NCBI RefSeq assembly: GCF_000172155.1
Contig: NZ_ABIZ01000001.1
Span: forward strand, 930,001 to 994,000
Direction of reading: 5' to 3'
Length of the DNA: 64,000 nt
Source: Verrucomicrobium spinosum DSM 4136 = JCM 18804
Lineage (GTDB): Bacteria; Verrucomicrobiota; Verrucomicrobiia; Verrucomicrobiales; Verrucomicrobiaceae
This document shows, in pieces, positions 1 through 7,818 of the stretch; the first letter of the stretch is position 1, and the number at the start of each line of letters is the position of its first letter. A program made the position numbers and the translations under genes. Below the pieces are notes generated by a model. That model did no database searches. It had not been told where the DNA came from and saw nothing but the letters and a program-made list of their open reading frames with translations.

Positions 1-2
1 CG

Positions 3-743
3 GTGGAGGTGCACTTTGCCGGATTCATGTCCGAGGAGTCGTCCCAATATGGCTCCCGTCATTTCGCGAAGCATCATGGCCAGGACTACGCCTTTGCCTT
101 CATTGCAGAGCCCACCAGCCTGCAGACGGTCTTCAAACACAAAGGCAGCTTGTGGGCGGACATTGAGACCTTTGGCGTGGCGGTGCATGGCTCCCGGCCT
201 GAACTGGGGGAAAATGCGATCTTGAAGATGGCCCGGCTCATCAAGCTGCTGGATGGCGACTTCCGCCAGCAGTTGAAGGATGCCTCGGGTCAGGACGAAT
301 GGCTGGGACAGAGCACGATCAGCTTGGGCATGATTCAGGGGGGGGCACGGCCCAACATCACGGCCGACCACTGCTGCCTCACGGTGGACATCCGCTACAC
401 ACCCGGTGTGGCCCGGCTGGGAGGCCCGATGCTGCTGCTGGAGGAGTTTGTGAAGCAGCACGATGCCTCGGCAGTAGTGAATCCGCGGGGGCGTGAAGCC
501 GCCTCACCGTGCCTCGACACGTCGGCGGAAGATCCCTTTGTGCAGGCGCTGGTGCGCCATGGCGCGACGCTGACGGGGGCACCCTGGTTCTGTGATGCGG
601 CCTATCTCGCCGAGGTGGGCGTGCCCGCAGTGGCCGTGGGACCAGGTTCCATTGCCCAGGCGCATACGAAGGATGAGTGGATCGATCTGGCCGAGCTGGA
701 ACGGGGAGCGAAGTTCTGGATGGACTATCTCCGGGGTTTGTAG
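3..743 (+). CDS. M20 family metallopeptidase/deacylase (5' truncated by window)
   Basis: This is the C-terminal 246 codons of an M20-family zinc hydrolase (ArgE/DapE/carboxypeptidase G2 group), which removes acyl or amino-acid groups from amide substrates in the cytoplasm. The visible part starts just before the SEE sequence that corresponds to the family's catalytic Glu and metal ligand. It continues through an AEPTSL segment typical of ArgE/DapE-like members, the lid/dimerisation domain beginning near KHKGSLWADI, a GGARPNITAD segment, and the late metal-binding His in GSIAQAHTKDEW. The HxD metal motif lies outside the window, so the true start cannot be seen. The substrate is not predictable. 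The next gene starts 48 bases downstream on the same strand, so they may be cotranscribed. Confidence 0.88.
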   Translation: MEVHFAGFMSEESSQYGSRHFAKHHGQDYAFAFIAEPTSLQTVFKHKGSLWADIETFGVAVHGSRPELGENAILKMARLIKLLDGDFRQQLKDASGQDEWLGQSTISLGMIQGGARPNITADHCCLTVDIRYTPGVARLGGPMLLLEEFVKQHDASAVVNPRGREAASPCLDTSAEDPFVQALVRHGATLTGAPWFCDAAYLAEVGVPAVAVGPGSIAQAHTKDEWIDLAELERGAKFWMDYLRGL

Positions 744-791
744 TTCCATCGTCGGGCGTGTGCCCGCCATGAGATTCGAACTTGCCCTTCC

Positions 792-1562
792 ATGTTGAAT
801 CAGATTCTTGGGTGGCTTCGGCATGGCATGAACATTTGCACCTCTGCGCTGCTCACTGCGCAGCTGCTGAGGCGTGCGGAGCCAGTTCTCTCAGTGAGCC
901 TTGTGCCGGTGGTGGTGGTGGCCCCGCACGAAGATGATGAGACCTTTGGCTGTGGTGGGCTCATTGCTCTGAAGCGCCAGTTGGGTGTTCCGGTGACGGT
1001 TGTCTTCGTCTCGGACGGAGGTGGCGGGTATCAAGAAGGAACAACAGCTCCTCCAGACATTGTGGTCACTCGCGAAAAAGAGGCGCTGAAGGCTACGGGC
1101 ATCCTCGGCGTGCCGGCGGAGCAGGTCATGTTTCTCCGGTTTCCTGATACGCGCTTGAGCAAGCTCGATGCCTCCGAATGGCAACAGCTGGTATCCACGT
1201 TGGCGGAGTGCTTCAACCAGCAGGCGGAACTTGAGGTGTACGTGACGCATCAGCGGGACCTGCATCCTGATCATGAGGCGACCTATCGCGCTGTCGCGGA
1301 AGCCGTAGCACGCTCCTCTTCGCAAGTGCGGCTCTTCGAGTATCCCATCTGGATAAGGTGGATGGGGAAGTTCCACCGCAATCTACAGTGGTCGGACTTT
1401 CCCGGCCTGATCAAGGTTTCGATCGCCTCTGAGCATGCGACAAAGCTGCGGGCCATGCAGGTCTACGCCAGTCAGATCGGTTTGCTTGGGCGTGCGCATC
1501 TGCGTTGTTATGAGCAGGTGTGGGAGATCTTTGTGGAGCGCCCGCGTCCCAATCATCCATGA
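792..1562 (+). CDS. PIG-L/LmbE family N-acetylglucosaminyl deacetylase-like protein
   Basis: This 256-residue protein belongs to the PIG-L/LmbE family of zinc-dependent deacetylases that act on N-acetylglucosamine-type groups of lipids, thiols or glycans. The metal motif reads PHEDDE (about residues 45-50; family form AHPDDE), followed by the TFGCGG segment and a distal HPDH motif in a THQRDLHPDH context. The N-terminal 40 residues are moderately hydrophobic and may be a membrane-proximal or extra segment. The stop overlaps the start of the following methyltransferase as ATGA, so the two are translationally coupled. Such pairs are common in cell-surface glycan or glycolipid loci, which is an inference; the substrate is unknown. 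Confidence 0.9.
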   Translation: MLNQILGWLRHGMNICTSALLTAQLLRRAEPVLSVSLVPVVVVAPHEDDETFGCGGLIALKRQLGVPVTVVFVSDGGGGYQEGTTAPPDIVVTREKEALKATGILGVPAEQVMFLRFPDTRLSKLDASEWQQLVSTLAECFNQQAELEVYVTHQRDLHPDHEATYRAVAEAVARSSSQVRLFEYPIWIRWMGKFHRNLQWSDFPGLIKVSIASEHATKLRAMQVYASQIGLLGRAHLRCYEQVWEIFVERPRPNHP

Positions 1563-2179
1563 GCCCTCCACCCAAGCCATCCTGGTGGATGCGTGCACGG
1601 CATGTGCCCGGACGTCTGCGCACTCGTCTCTGGCTGCTGCTGGGGCGGCCCATGCCCATCACCTCGCAGGATCGCAAAGTGCTGGAGACGATCATCCTTG
1701 CCAAGGTGGCGGCAGAACGTCACCGCGTGCTCTTCGTGGGGTGTGAAATCTACACTGCGCACTATCGCACTTTCTTCCGGCGGAATGACTATCACACGCT
1801 CGACTATGATCCCGCGAAACAGCGCTACGGGGCGCGACAGCACAAGGTGGGCTCCGCCACCGAGCTGGACCGCTATTATCCTGAAGGGTGGTTTGATGCG
1901 GTGATCTTTAACGGCGTGCTTGGCTACGGGATTGATGAGCTCGCAGGCGCAGAGGCCGCTATCGCTGCGTGCCGTACGGTTTTAAAGCCGGGTGGTCTTT
2001 TAGTGGTGGGGTGGAATGACCGGCCCGAAGTGCGTGCGCTGGTGGAGGCCAGCCAGGAACTCAAGCGGGGATTGAACCCCGTGGTGTTTGAGCCACTCGG
2101 GGTGGTGCAGACCGAGCCCATCGATGTGGTGAAACACGTGTATAGTTTTTTTGTGAAGGAAGAAGCGGGGAGGCGATAG
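1559..2179 (+). CDS. Class I SAM-dependent methyltransferase
   Basis: This 206-residue protein has a class I methyltransferase core: an HRVLFVGCEIYT segment replaces the usual glycine-rich motif I, a DYD acid follows strand 2, and FDAVIFNGVLGYG and LKPGGLLVVGW match motifs IV and VI. The start at 1559 was chosen because its ATG overlaps the stop of the deacetylase gene (ATGA); an in-frame start 13 codons earlier would lie inside that gene. The first 35 residues are basic and rich in Pro, Arg and Trp. The coupling suggests that deacetylation and methylation act in the same pathway, perhaps on a surface sugar. The acceptor is not predictable from sequence. Confidence 0.82.
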   Translation: MSPPPKPSWWMRARHVPGRLRTRLWLLLGRPMPITSQDRKVLETIILAKVAAERHRVLFVGCEIYTAHYRTFFRRNDYHTLDYDPAKQRYGARQHKVGSATELDRYYPEGWFDAVIFNGVLGYGIDELAGAEAAIAACRTVLKPGGLLVVGWNDRPEVRALVEASQELKRGLNPVVFEPLGVVQTEPIDVVKHVYSFFVKEEAGRR

Positions 2180-2396
2180 GAAAGCGCGGCCTGGATTGTC
2201 TATTGCTTCGCGCAAGCGATCTCCGTATTGCTCATGACGTCCTTGGCGTCAGAGCATGCGTGTTTGGGCAACTCCGCGTGATGCCCGCGCACCAGACCGC
2301 TGCAACTCCTTCGGGGTAGAGCTTCATTGAGTCTTCCTCGTACTCCACGCCAATAGCACGGTTGGCTGGCCAGCCTCGCTGTCCCCCACACCTCAG

Positions 2397-2420
2397 GTCT
2401 TCTGTCTTTCGTCTTCTGTC
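2397..2420. repeat. Two direct copies of GTCTTCTGTC separated by TTTC
   Basis: The 10-mer occurs at 2397-2406 and again at 2411-2420, followed by a small GCGGC-GTA-GCCGC stem just beyond the corA stop. The rest of the 254-base convergent gap (2180-2433) shows no gene. The stem could help end corA transcription, but it has no T tract. Confidence 0.6.
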
Positions 2421-2433
2421 TGCGGCGTAGCCG

Positions 2434-3411
2434 CTAGAGCAACTTCTTCTTCTTGAAGTACCAGACGGGGAGGATGGCAGACATGACCACCGTGATCATC
2501 ACCAGCAGGAAGGCGAGAGGGCTCTCTGCGACAGGGAGTTTTACGTTCATGCCATAGATGCTGGCGATGAGCGTGGGTGGCATGAAGAGCACACTGGCGA
2601 CGGTGAAGATCTTGATGATCTGGTTCTGCTGGATGCTGATGAGCCCCAGGGTGGAGTCCAGCAGGAAGGCCATCTCCTGCGTCTGCTGGTTGGTGTAGTC
2701 GTCCAGGCTCTTCACGTCGCGTGCCACACTGCGGAACTGGGCGGCGAGTTCACCCTTCATCCAAGGGGCGGCATTGTTCAGGAAGTATTGGAGCATGCGG
2801 GCGATGCTCACTAGACACTCGCGCAGGTTTGCGACGAGGGCATTGCGCCGGCCGAGCAGCTTGATCACCTCGTTGAGGTCGCAGTTGGCTTTGCCGCCAT
2901 CGGCGCGGTTCGGATCTACCACAAAGATGTCGCGGGACACGCCGCGCAGATCCGTCTCGATGTTCTGCAGGGTGTCCGCAATGCGGGCCACGATCATTTC
3001 CACCAGCAGGAGGAATACGGCATCACTGCTCACCGGTGTGCTGCACTGGCGGCGCACTTGATCGGCCAGTACGCGAAAGGCGAGCGGATCTGAGTAGCGC
3101 ACGGTGGTGAGCGTGTCCGGGCTGACGACGAAGGTGATGGCAGACGTGTCGGGCTCAGGAGTCTCCAGTCCTACTGGCACCCATGCCGTCATGTAGAGAG
3201 CGCCTTTTTCAGAATACAACCGGCTGGACTCTTCGATCTCCTGCATCTCCTCGCGGGTGGGCAGGGTGTACTCCAGCCATTGTTCTGCTTCCACCTCCTC
3301 AGACCGGCTCGGATTGAGGAGGTCGAGAAAAACCAGGTTCTCCGGAAGCGGATGGGGTTTTTCATCGGTCCAGTCAATCAACTGGGCGTGCTCTGTGATG
3401 AGGCGGATCAT
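2434..3411 (-). CDS. corA: CorA family magnesium/divalent-cation transporter
   Basis: This 325-residue protein has the CorA layout: a large cytoplasmic domain, a long helix, and two C-terminal membrane segments. The signature GMN, in the form YGMN, sits at residues 287-289 at the end of TM1 and is the ion-selective loop of this pentameric channel. After TM2 comes a short basic tail ending KKKKLL. A DYTNQQTQEMAFLLD region before TM1 matches the stalk helix. It carries Mg2+ (possibly Co2+ or Ni2+) across the inner membrane. It lies 114 bases downstream of mutS on the same strand and probably has its own promoter in that gap. Confidence 0.95.
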   Translation of the reverse strand: MIRLITEHAQLIDWTDEKPHPLPENLVFLDLLNPSRSEEVEAEQWLEYTLPTREEMQEIEESSRLYSEKGALYMTAWVPVGLETPEPDTSAITFVVSPDTLTTVRYSDPLAFRVLADQVRRQCSTPVSSDAVFLLLVEMIVARIADTLQNIETDLRGVSRDIFVVDPNRADGGKANCDLNEVIKLLGRRNALVANLRECLVSIARMLQYFLNNAAPWMKGELAAQFRSVARDVKSLDDYTNQQTQEMAFLLDSTLGLISIQQNQIIKIFTVASVLFMPPTLIASIYGMNVKLPVAESPLAFLLVMITVVMSAILPVWYFKKKKLL

Positions 3412-3525
3412 GGGTGCGGGGTGCTGCCTCAGGCTTTATCGCTGCCGCCAAGGAGTGCAAGCCGGACATTGTGTCCTTTCTTGGAAGACAGGCATCAGCC
3501 TAATCCAAGACCTGATGATGTGCGA

Positions 3526-6039
3526 TCACGAGAAGAGGTTTAATTCCGGTCCCGCGTTGGGGTTTTCGCGTGGCGTGCGCCGGGGAGCGGGTTTCTCGCG
3601 AACGAGAAGCGGCTCGTCCAATGCGGCGGCGTCCTCGTTGGGAGGGTGTCCCGCCTCAAGGCGTTCCAGGATATGGCGCGCACGGTGCAGCACCTTTTCC
3701 GGCAACCCCGCCAGACGGGCGACCTGGATGCCATAGCTCTTCTCCGCGCTGCCTGCGATGATCTTGCGCAGGAAAATGATCTGGTGATTCCATTCCTTCA
3801 CGGCCACATTGTAGTTCTTCACCCCGCTGCAGGTGTGCGCGAGGACGGTGAGCTCGTGGTAGTGTGTCGCGAAGAGCGTGCGAGAGCCGATGTCGTTGTG
3901 CAAATGCTCGGCCACGCTCCATGCGATGCTCAGGCCATCGAAGGTGCTCGTGCCGCGACCGATCTCATCCAGGATGACGAGACTCTGGTCTGTAGCATTG
4001 TTTAAGATGAGCGCAGTTTCATTCATCTCCACCATGAAGGTGCTCTGGCCGCGGGAGAGGTCATCGCTGGCACCGATGCGGGTGAAGATGCGGTCCACCA
4101 GTCCCACTTCTGCACTGGCCACCGGCAGGTAGCTGCCAATCTGGGCCATGAGCGTTAGCAGCGCCACCTGGCGGATGTAAGTGCTCTTCCCGGCCATGTT
4201 GGGACCGGTGATGATGAGCACGCGGTTCTCCGCAGGTTCGAGTGTCGTGTCATTGGGTACGAATTTTTCCCCGGCAAGATTCTGGTCCAGCACAGGATGA
4301 CGTCCATCGCGGAAGAAGAGATTGCGCGTCTCATTGAGCACCGGCCGCGTGTAGTTGAAGAGTCGCGCGGTTTCTGCCAGGGAGGCCAGCACATCCAGGG
4401 TGGCGATCGCTTCCGCTGTTTCCTGGATCGCTTCCAGATGCGCCATTGCGGCGCTGCGCAGCTTTACGAATTCCTCGTACTCCAGCGCCTTTGCCTTTTC
4501 ATCCGCGCCGAGGATCTTGTCCTCCATGCGCTTCAGTTCATCCGTGATGAAGCGTTCGCCATTGGCGGTGGTCTGCTTGCGCACATAGTCCTTCGGCACG
4601 GCATCGAGGTTCGACTTCGTGATCTCGATGAAGTAGCCGAAGACCGCGTTGTATTTGATCTTGAGAGATTTGATTCCGGTGCGTTCGATCTCGTCGTTCT
4701 GCAGTCTGGCCATCCACTCGCGCCCCTGGGTGGAGGCACTGCGGAGTTCATCGAGCAGAGGGGAGAAGCCTTCGCGGAAGATGCCGCCTTCTTTGATCGT
4801 GGCGGGAGGTTCTTCCGTGATGACCTTCTCCATCTCCGCGGCCATCTGGGTGAGGTCGCGCATCTGCCCCATCAGGTCTTCCGCCAGCGGGGTGCGGGGC
4901 AGTTCTTCCAGGAGCACCTTGATGGCGGGCACGGCGAGCAGCGCTTGAGCGAGCGCAAGGAGATCGCGACCGTTGCCACTGCCCTGGCTGAGACGTCCGG
5001 CGGTGCGTTCCAGATCACGGATGTCTTTGAAGAGATCACGCGACTGCGAAAGCAGCATGGGCTCCTGAAGCAGTGCGGCGATGAGATCCTGCCGGGCGAT
5101 GAGCTGCTGTAGATTCCGCAGAGGATGCAGCACCCAGCGGCGCAACTTGCGTGCGCCCATGGGAGTGCAGGTGCGGTTGAGAGAATGCAGCAGGGTGTGT
5201 TCCGTGCCGCCGCGACTGTTCACCAGTTCCAAGTGGCTCTGGCTTGCGGCATCAATCCAGACGCCTTCATAGGGCACGGCCACGCGCAGACGCTTGATGT
5301 GCGAGACGTCCTTGCGCAGTTGGAACTGCAGGTACTGCATGATGGCCCCGGCAGCGCTGATGGCCGCAGTGAGATGAGTGCAGCCATAACCATCCAGAGA
5401 CTGCACCTTGAAGTGCTGCACGAGCGAGTGCACTGCCTGGTCGTGCAGGAAGAGGTAGCCTTCGCAGACCTGCGCGCCCTTTGAGCCGCCCACCTCGGCA
5501 AGCAACTCTGACTGCTCCTCCGCATACAACAGCTCCGATGGCATGATGCGGGTGAGTTCATCCGAGAGCGCGTTGGCCGAGTCGAACTCTGCGACCTCAA
5601 ACTCACCGGTGGTGTGATCCACATACGCCAGGCCGAACTTCTTCCCCTCACGCCAGATGGCGGCGAGGTAGTGCGCCCGGCTTGCATCCAGATAGCGTCC
5701 ATCTGTCACCGTGCCGGCGCTGATGATCTCGGAGACCTCGCGTGGTACGAGCTTGCCAGGCACCGGATCTGCCGTCTGCTCGCCTATGGCCACGCGTCTG
5801 CCAGCGCGGATGAGTCTGGCGATGTATCCCTGCGCGGCGTGATGCGGCACGCCGCACATCGGGATGCCATTGCGCTTGGTGAGTGCGACGTTGAGGATGC
5901 CTGCTGCTGTCTTCGCGTCCTCGAAGAACATCTCGTAGAAGTCGCCAAGACGAAACAACAACAGCACATCCGCTGGCAGTTCCCGCCGCATGGCGAGGTA
6001 CTGCTTCATCATCGGGGTGGCTGCGGCATCGGTGGACAT
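3526..6039 (-). CDS. mutS: DNA mismatch repair protein MutS
   Basis: This 837-residue MutS recognises mismatches and, with ATP, starts methyl-independent or MutL-dependent repair. The N-terminal mismatch-binding domain contains the expected Phe-x-Glu region (GDFYEMFFEDAK). The C-terminal ATPase has Walker A GPNMAGKST, the ST-rich DDLSRGQSTFMVEM segment and Walker B VILDEIGRGTSTFDG. The start at 6039 was chosen because conserved homology begins at MSTDAAATPMMKQY; an upstream in-frame ATG would add 18 unrelated residues. No clear Shine-Dalgarno is seen. The length is normal for the family. It is divergent from the histone-like gene across a long non-coding stretch. Confidence 0.98.
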   Translation of the reverse strand: MSTDAAATPMMKQYLAMRRELPADVLLLFRLGDFYEMFFEDAKTAAGILNVALTKRNGIPMCGVPHHAAQGYIARLIRAGRRVAIGEQTADPVPGKLVPREVSEIISAGTVTDGRYLDASRAHYLAAIWREGKKFGLAYVDHTTGEFEVAEFDSANALSDELTRIMPSELLYAEEQSELLAEVGGSKGAQVCEGYLFLHDQAVHSLVQHFKVQSLDGYGCTHLTAAISAAGAIMQYLQFQLRKDVSHIKRLRVAVPYEGVWIDAASQSHLELVNSRGGTEHTLLHSLNRTCTPMGARKLRRWVLHPLRNLQQLIARQDLIAALLQEPMLLSQSRDLFKDIRDLERTAGRLSQGSGNGRDLLALAQALLAVPAIKVLLEELPRTPLAEDLMGQMRDLTQMAAEMEKVITEEPPATIKEGGIFREGFSPLLDELRSASTQGREWMARLQNDEIERTGIKSLKIKYNAVFGYFIEITKSNLDAVPKDYVRKQTTANGERFITDELKRMEDKILGADEKAKALEYEEFVKLRSAAMAHLEAIQETAEAIATLDVLASLAETARLFNYTRPVLNETRNLFFRDGRHPVLDQNLAGEKFVPNDTTLEPAENRVLIITGPNMAGKSTYIRQVALLTLMAQIGSYLPVASAEVGLVDRIFTRIGASDDLSRGQSTFMVEMNETALILNNATDQSLVILDEIGRGTSTFDGLSIAWSVAEHLHNDIGSRTLFATHYHELTVLAHTCSGVKNYNVAVKEWNHQIIFLRKIIAGSAEKSYGIQVARLAGLPEKVLHRARHILERLEAGHPPNEDAAALDEPLLVREKPAPRRTPRENPNAGPELNLFS

Positions 6040-6403
6040 GGGACCCGCATCATGAGCGGGAATGTGCGAATTGCAAAAGGGGAAAAAGCGCAACGAAGCC
6101 TCGGGTCAGTGTCACTGAGCACGCGTGATTCATGACGTTGCGCAGCGATCATCAGGCATTGCAAACATGTTCACTGGCGGGCTCTCCAAGGTGCATGCAG
6201 GCCACTTCGACCCCGTCGAATGGGCCTTCAAGCATGCCCGGTGAAAAAAATTTATCGTTTTTTTGACGGCTCTTCATCCTCGCGCAAGAGCACAACATGT
6301 GGTGTGGCGAGGTCATGAATCAGCATCCACATGACCACGTGTTGTGCATGGATGTCATTCATGTGTGTCTGCATGAGTTCGTGGATGATGATGGGCGATG
6401 CAA

Positions 6404-6436
6404 CGCTGCAAGCCTTGTCACACAAGGCTTGCAGCG
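6404..6436. repeat. Perfect 15-bp inverted repeat with 3-base loop
   Basis: The arms at 6404-6418 and 6422-6436 are exact reverse complements (CGCTGCAAGCCTTGT) around a CAC loop. No T tract follows on either strand, so an intrinsic terminator is unlikely. It could be a structured RNA element or a protein-binding palindrome upstream of the histone-like gene. Confidence 0.75.
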
Positions 6437-6603
6437 CGCATGTGATGCTCAACACCCTTGCTTGGGTGTAAAAAGTTGCTCCGGACGTTTGTTAAGAAGC
6501 AACGGGTGCATGAAGGTTCGCGGAGGCATCATTCATCCCTGCACGACGCTTGAGCCGGGCATCATCACGCTCATCCACAACGGTGCGGTGATGATTTTCA
6601 TGT

Positions 6604-6631
6604 TTGTTGTTCAAGAACTTTCGTGTTAAAA
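6604..6631 (+). promoter_or_regulatory. Possible promoter of the histone H1-like gene
   Basis: TTGTTG at 6604-6609 and TTAAAA at 6626-6631 are separated by 16 bases and lie about 50 bases before the start codon. Both hexamers deviate from consensus, so this is only a candidate. Confidence 0.25.
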
Positions 6632-6682
6632 CTCCATCGTCAGTAACCAATAACGATAATCGGAACGAAAGGAACACAAACC

Positions 6683-6844
6683 ATGGCAACCAAGAAAGCA
6701 TCCAAGAAAGCCGCCAAAAAGGCCGCACCTGCAAAGAAAGCCGCCAAGAAGGTGGCCGCCAAGCCGGCGAAAAAAGCTGCCAAGAAGGCCGCTGTGAAGA
6801 AGGTGGCGAAGAAGGCTGCCAAAAAAGCCGCCAAGAAAAAATAA
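6683..6844 (+). CDS. Histone H1-like Lys/Ala-rich DNA-binding protein
   Basis: This 53-residue protein consists almost only of Lys, Ala, Val and Pro. After MATKKASKKAAK it runs through repeated KKAAKK and AAKKVA units with one PAKK and one KPAKK break, and ends in KKK. Such sequences match the C-terminal domain of eukaryotic histone H1 and the Hc1/Hc2-like nucleoid proteins of chlamydiae and related bacteria. It should bind and compact DNA without base specificity, but this is inferred from composition only. A good Shine-Dalgarno (AAAGGA at 6668-6673) precedes the ATG by nine bases. It is monocistronic, with a long structured upstream stretch. The nearest downstream gene is convergent, with a hairpin between them. 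Confidence 0.85.
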   Translation: MATKKASKKAAKKAAPAKKAAKKVAAKPAKKAAKKAAVKKVAKKAAKKAAKKK

Positions 6845-6965
6845 GCACCTGCGACGCGGGCGGGCTGATGGCATCAAGTCTCAGCAAAAGCCAGCGCCGC
6901 TTTGAGACGAGGAGGCAGGTTCAATACAAAGCCTGAACGCTCCCCGCTCTCATCCCAACCTCGAT

Positions 6966-6992
6966 TGTCCGGGCAGGTGTCCTGCCCGGACA
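6966..6992. terminator. 12-bp GC-rich hairpin between convergent genes
   Basis: The arms TGTCCGGGCAGG (6966-6977) and CCTGCCCGGACA (6981-6992) pair perfectly around a TGT loop. It sits between the histone-like gene (plus) and the end of the lipid operon (minus), where a bidirectional terminator is expected, but no T tract is present on either side. Confidence 0.5.
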
Positions 6993-7009
6993 TGACAGGG
7001 GCTCAAAAC

Positions 7010-7780
7010 TCAAGAGTCGAGTTTTCTGAGCGTGTACCGGCCCCGTTCCTTGGTATCGGGATCATCTTTCTCCCGGTCGGGCATGGCCAGCCCTTTGGTG
7101 ATCAGCCTCCGCGCCTCATCGTTGCGGCGCATCTGGGCATAGGTCCTCCCCAGTTCAATCTGGTGCATGAGCCGCTCAGGATTGAGCGCGAGCGCCTTCT
7201 CCAGACAGCGGGCGGACTCCTCATTCGAGGCGGCAGGCAGGCTGCCATAGATGAACTGTGCCAGCGCGAGCTTGGTGCCGCCGATGTTGGCCAGCTCCTG
7301 ATGCCAGCGCCCCAGCATGTGCCAGGCGAGATCGTTGCCTGGCTCCAGTGCGACGGCTTTCTCCGCAGAGGCTTTGATGACACGGGACCCTTCCAGTTTC
7401 TGGCGTGTGTCGAGTAGCGGCAGCAGCTTGCCCTGGCATACGGCCAGTGCCAGATGTGCATCGCAGAGGTTGGGATCTGCCGCCACCGCACGACGAGCGT
7501 ATGCCAGTGCATTCTCTCCTTGTCGGGACTTCTCCTCAGGAGACGTGGCATCCGTCATCAGGTAGCTGTACTGTTTGGCGATGCATACCAGAAGCTTCGC
7601 GTTGCGGGGTTCCATCCCCTCCACCTGAAGGTAGAGGGGGAGGGCGGACTTCGGTTTTTGCTGCCGGTCAAATGCACTTGCCTGCGCCATGAGTTCCGCA
7701 GCGGTGGGCGCGGCCTGGAGCAGTGATGCAAGAGACAGGAGCGTAGCGGTGATGGCGATGACAGGGGCGGGCGTTTTCAT
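7010..7780 (-). CDS. Exported TPR protein, RMDN-like
   Basis: This 256-residue protein begins with a signal peptide (MKTPAPVIAITATLLSLASL, ending in LQAAPTAAE). The start at 7780 was chosen so that the signal peptide is N-terminal. The mature part is a run of tetratricopeptide helices. Its LGRWHQELANIGG, FIYGSLPAAS and IELGRTYAQMRRNDEAR segments resemble the regulator-of-microtubule-dynamics (RMDN) type of TPR protein found in many bacteria, where the function is unknown. It probably acts as a periplasmic scaffold. It is the last gene of the minus-strand lipid operon, 38 bases after the second CFA-type methyltransferase, so a role in envelope lipids is possible but only inferred from context. 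Confidence 0.82.
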   Translation of the reverse strand: MKTPAPVIAITATLLSLASLLQAAPTAAELMAQASAFDRQQKPKSALPLYLQVEGMEPRNAKLLVCIAKQYSYLMTDATSPEEKSRQGENALAYARRAVAADPNLCDAHLALAVCQGKLLPLLDTRQKLEGSRVIKASAEKAVALEPGNDLAWHMLGRWHQELANIGGTKLALAQFIYGSLPAASNEESARCLEKALALNPERLMHQIELGRTYAQMRRNDEARRLITKGLAMPDREKDDPDTKERGRYTLRKLDS

Positions 7781-7818
7781 GGCAGGGCGGTGGTGAAGCG
7801 AATCAAGAATCGGGCCAA

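Larger units (their letters stand above)
6040..6682. other. 643-base non-coding stretch between mutS and the histone-like gene
   Basis: No convincing ORF is present. The stretch is unusually rich in CATG, GATGATG and CATCCAC words, and holds an A-tract/T-tract pair at 6244-6264 (seven A, a TTTATCG spacer, seven T). It also holds a 15-base-pair hairpin at 6404-6436 and a smaller ACACCC/GGGTGT hairpin at 6452-6469. It must contain promoters for mutS (minus) and the histone-like gene (plus), and could also hold a small RNA. Three CATCCAC-type words resemble DnaA boxes only loosely. Confidence 0.6.

Noticed and set aside
6252-6455. Minus-strand ORF of 67 codons in the mutS/histone gap
   Set aside because: It has no Shine-Dalgarno or recognisable family, and its codons come from the CATG/GATG-rich, hairpin-containing stretch; the hairpin at 6404-6436 lies inside it.
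6323-6579. Three CATCCAC-type words resembling DnaA boxes (origin of replication?)
   Set aside because: At least one mismatch each to TTATCCACA, irregular spacing, and no dnaA, dnaN or AT-rich unwinding region beyond one short A/T tract. Not enough to call an origin.
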